Assembly (NCBI GenBank): GCA_002726865.1 | Contig: PBSW01000023.1 | Location: forward strand, 2,064-55,006 | Source of the DNA: Candidatus Bathyarchaeota archaeon | Lineage (GTDB): Archaea > Thermoproteota > Bathyarchaeia > TCS64 | DNA length: 52,943 nt | Direction of reading: 5' to 3' | Shown: positions 51,511-52,943 of the stretch, piece after piece | Layout of the letters: the number at the start of each line of letters is the position of its first letter | Numbering within the stretch: position 1 is the first letter of the stretch | Notes under the pieces: generated by a model | Told to the model about the DNA's origin: nothing | The model's database searches: none | What the model saw: only the letters and a program-made list of their open reading frames with translations | Made by a program: the position numbers and the translations under genes

Positions 51511-52943
51511 CTATCTCCTCTTGAATCTCGTGAACACAATCGCGAGACCGATTACAGCTATTATTGCAAGCCCAAGCCCTAAGAAGCCCCACGAAGTTGA
51601 TGCCTGCGCGGTTAGTCTGAGGTCGGCCTCCTCGGATTCCGCTTGGTCACTTAAGGCCTGCACAGTGACAATATAGTCCCCCGCAACGGTGTCCGAAGGC
51701 GTCTCCGCCGATAAGGTGAATATCGCCGATGTCATTGGGGCCAGAGATGCTAGTTGTGAAGGAGAAACCGTGACGTCCCAATCCGCGGGGACAGTCGTCT
51801 CAAGGTGGAGGAACGTCAAGGGGGAAAGCCCAGCGTTGGTGACCTCAACATTGAACTCTACAGAGTCTCCAATGGTTATTGTGGTGAAGAGCGTTGAGAG
51901 CTCGAGTTCAACATCGTGGGAGCCCACAACAGTGGCTTTGAGTTCGATCTTCTCAGACAGTGCCCCCTCTGCCGACTCAGCTTGAATCACCAGAGCATAA
52001 TCGCCGGTCTCTGTGTTGCTCGGAGGCTCCACGACTAGGTTTAGATGCTCAAAGTCATCCACTGGGAGGTAGAAACTGGATACCTCGATGCTCCCCGACA
52101 TGAAGACGGCGTCCCAGTTGTCTGGAGCTGAGACGACATTCATAGTGAGCTGGTCGTCGTTATCTCCGTTGTTTTCGACTTGTAAGGGATATGTGATGGT
52201 GTTCCCCGCTTCAACTGTGACATCCGTGAAGGTGCTCAAAATCTCGATGTCGCTGAAGGACTCCTTCAGTTCGACCCCCAATGAGAGGGTGTCTCCTACG
52301 CTCCCTCCTTCGGACTCCACGAGTACCATGAGAGAGTAGCTTCCAGGCTCGTAATCATCGGGGGAGATCACCTCGAAGACAAGGTTTGAATACGATCCGG
52401 CTGATATTAAAAGACTAGAAACCTCGACAGTCTCTGACATAAAGACAGCATCCCAGGTCTCAGGAGCAGAGAGAACCGTAAGTATAAACAGGTCATCAAT
52501 GTCTCCTTTGTTCCGAATTGTTAGCGCGTAGTGGATAACAGTTCCGGCGTCTACAGTAACATCGGTGAATGAGCTCAGGAGATCCACCTCACCCTCGGAC
52601 TCCTTGAGACTTACCTTCAACACCAGAGAGTCCCAGATTACCCCGTTATCCGAGACCATTAGGATCTCCAACTCATACACGCCTACATCAGCTGTAGGAG
52701 AAGGCTGCACCTCAAAACTAAGAGCCTCCGAGTCACCAGATTCAAGAAACAAACTAAGGACCTCCATGCCGCTCCCCGTGATAAAACTCGTCTCCCAGCC
52801 CTCGGGAGCATCAATAGAGAACTCGACGGTCTCATCAGCTTCACCCGGGTTAGTAGCCATGACGGCGAAGTTGACGGCATTCCCTAGCTCCTCTGTAATA
52901 TAAGGATAAGTAGAAGCCAGCTTGGGTTCTCCGATCTCGGACT
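51511..52943 (-). CDS. Repeat-rich NEW3-type surface protein (5' end beyond window)
   Basis: A partial gene, open from the right edge to TAG 51511; at least 476 residues. It is built of about four tandem NEW3/CARDB-like beta-sandwich repeats of roughly 90-100 residues, two of them near-identical in outline (LSSFTDVTVDAGTVIHYALT and LSTFTDVTVEAGNTITYPLQ; PETWDAVFMSETVEVSSLLI and PDNWDAVFMSGSIEVSSFYL). It ends with a transmembrane anchor LGLGLAIIAVIGLAIVF and RFKRR. Extracytoplasmic, C-terminally anchored. The ABC ATPase starts 5 bp after its stop, so it is the probable substrate-binding or sensing part of the exporter (inference). Confidence 0.85.
   Translation of the reverse strand, partial: SEIGEPKLASTYPYITEELGNAVNFAVMATNPGEADETVEFSIDAPEGWETSFITGSGMEVLSLFLESGDSEALSFEVQPSPTADVGVYELEILMVSDNGVIWDSLVLKVSLKESEGEVDLLSSFTDVTVDAGTVIHYALTIRNKGDIDDLFILTVLSAPETWDAVFMSETVEVSSLLISAGSYSNLVFEVISPDDYEPGSYSLMVLVESEGGSVGDTLSLGVELKESFSDIEILSTFTDVTVEAGNTITYPLQVENNGDNDDQLTMNVVSAPDNWDAVFMSGSIEVSSFYLPVDDFEHLNLVVEPPSNTETGDYALVIQAESAEGALSEKIELKATVVGSHDVELELSTLFTTITIGDSVEFNVEVTNAGLSPLTFLHLETTVPADWDVTVSPSQLASLAPMTSAIFTLSAETPSDTVAGDYIVTVQALSDQAESEEADLRLTAQASTSWGFLGLGLAIIAVIGLAIVFTRFKRR

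Noticed and set aside
1..52943. CRISPR arrays, insertion sequences, rRNA genes
   Set aside because: No evenly spaced direct repeats with spacers, no transposase motifs and no rRNA-like conserved sequence were seen on reading through.

Overview
This window comes from an archaeon. The tRNA-Gly carries an encoded CCA. The protein set is archaeal: archaeosine tRNA-guanine transglycosylase, Sm-like protein, MBF1, NAC, PDCD5, XPD-type helicase, L38e, beta-CASP RNases, F420-linked Mtd and NpdG. The combination of L38e, a split archaeosine transglycosylase, an SmAP3-like Sm protein, Mtd beside formate-THF ligase/FolD, and an aldehyde:ferredoxin oxidoreductase fits the TACK branch, most likely a Bathyarchaeia-type anaerobe. 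That placement is inference: no rRNA gene or other decisive marker is present. Coding DNA is moderately GC-rich and the longer spacers are markedly AT-rich.

Layout. 1-9.8 kb: 3' end of an unidentified gene, a PadR regulator with an operator-like palindrome, a TRAM-like protein, F420H2:NADP oxidoreductase, an M19 dipeptidase, a Rad3/XPD-like helicase, an aldehyde:ferredoxin oxidoreductase, PDCD5 and a small membrane protein. 10-17 kb: an accessory region with an alkaline-phosphatase-fold hydrolase, an ATP-grasp/PIG-L pair, a family 2 glycosyltransferase, sulfopyruvate decarboxylase subunits ComD/ComE and a divergent HTH regulator. 17.6-31.4 kb: housekeeping block with a class III aminotransferase, archaeosine transglycosylase in two pieces, Sm protein, zinc ribbon, Fap7-like kinase, MBF1, Mtd, Fhs-FolD, NAC, two beta-CASP nucleases, a 47-residue zinc ribbon, L38e and tRNA-Gly(GCC). 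32-41 kb: a second alkaline-phosphatase-fold paralogue, a coiled-coil protein overlapping an ArsB/NhaD-type permease, a CPA-type antiporter, a DUF362 protein and a CcdA/TlpA thiol-redox pair. 41.5-47 kb: a decayed PadR-type regulator, then a four-gene operon that looks like an archaeal lipoate assembly system. 47-53 kb: a broken family 4 glycosidase and an ABC-2 exporter operon with two tandem permeases and a surface protein that runs off the window.

Most notable are the lipoate-type cluster (two radical SAM enzymes, a lipoate ligase-DUF116 fusion and a geranylgeranyl-reductase-like flavoprotein), the co-location of H4MPT-type and H4F-type one-carbon enzymes, the ComDE/regulator promoter with three boxes spaced exactly 26 bp apart, and two genes that can be read only across stops or frameshifts.
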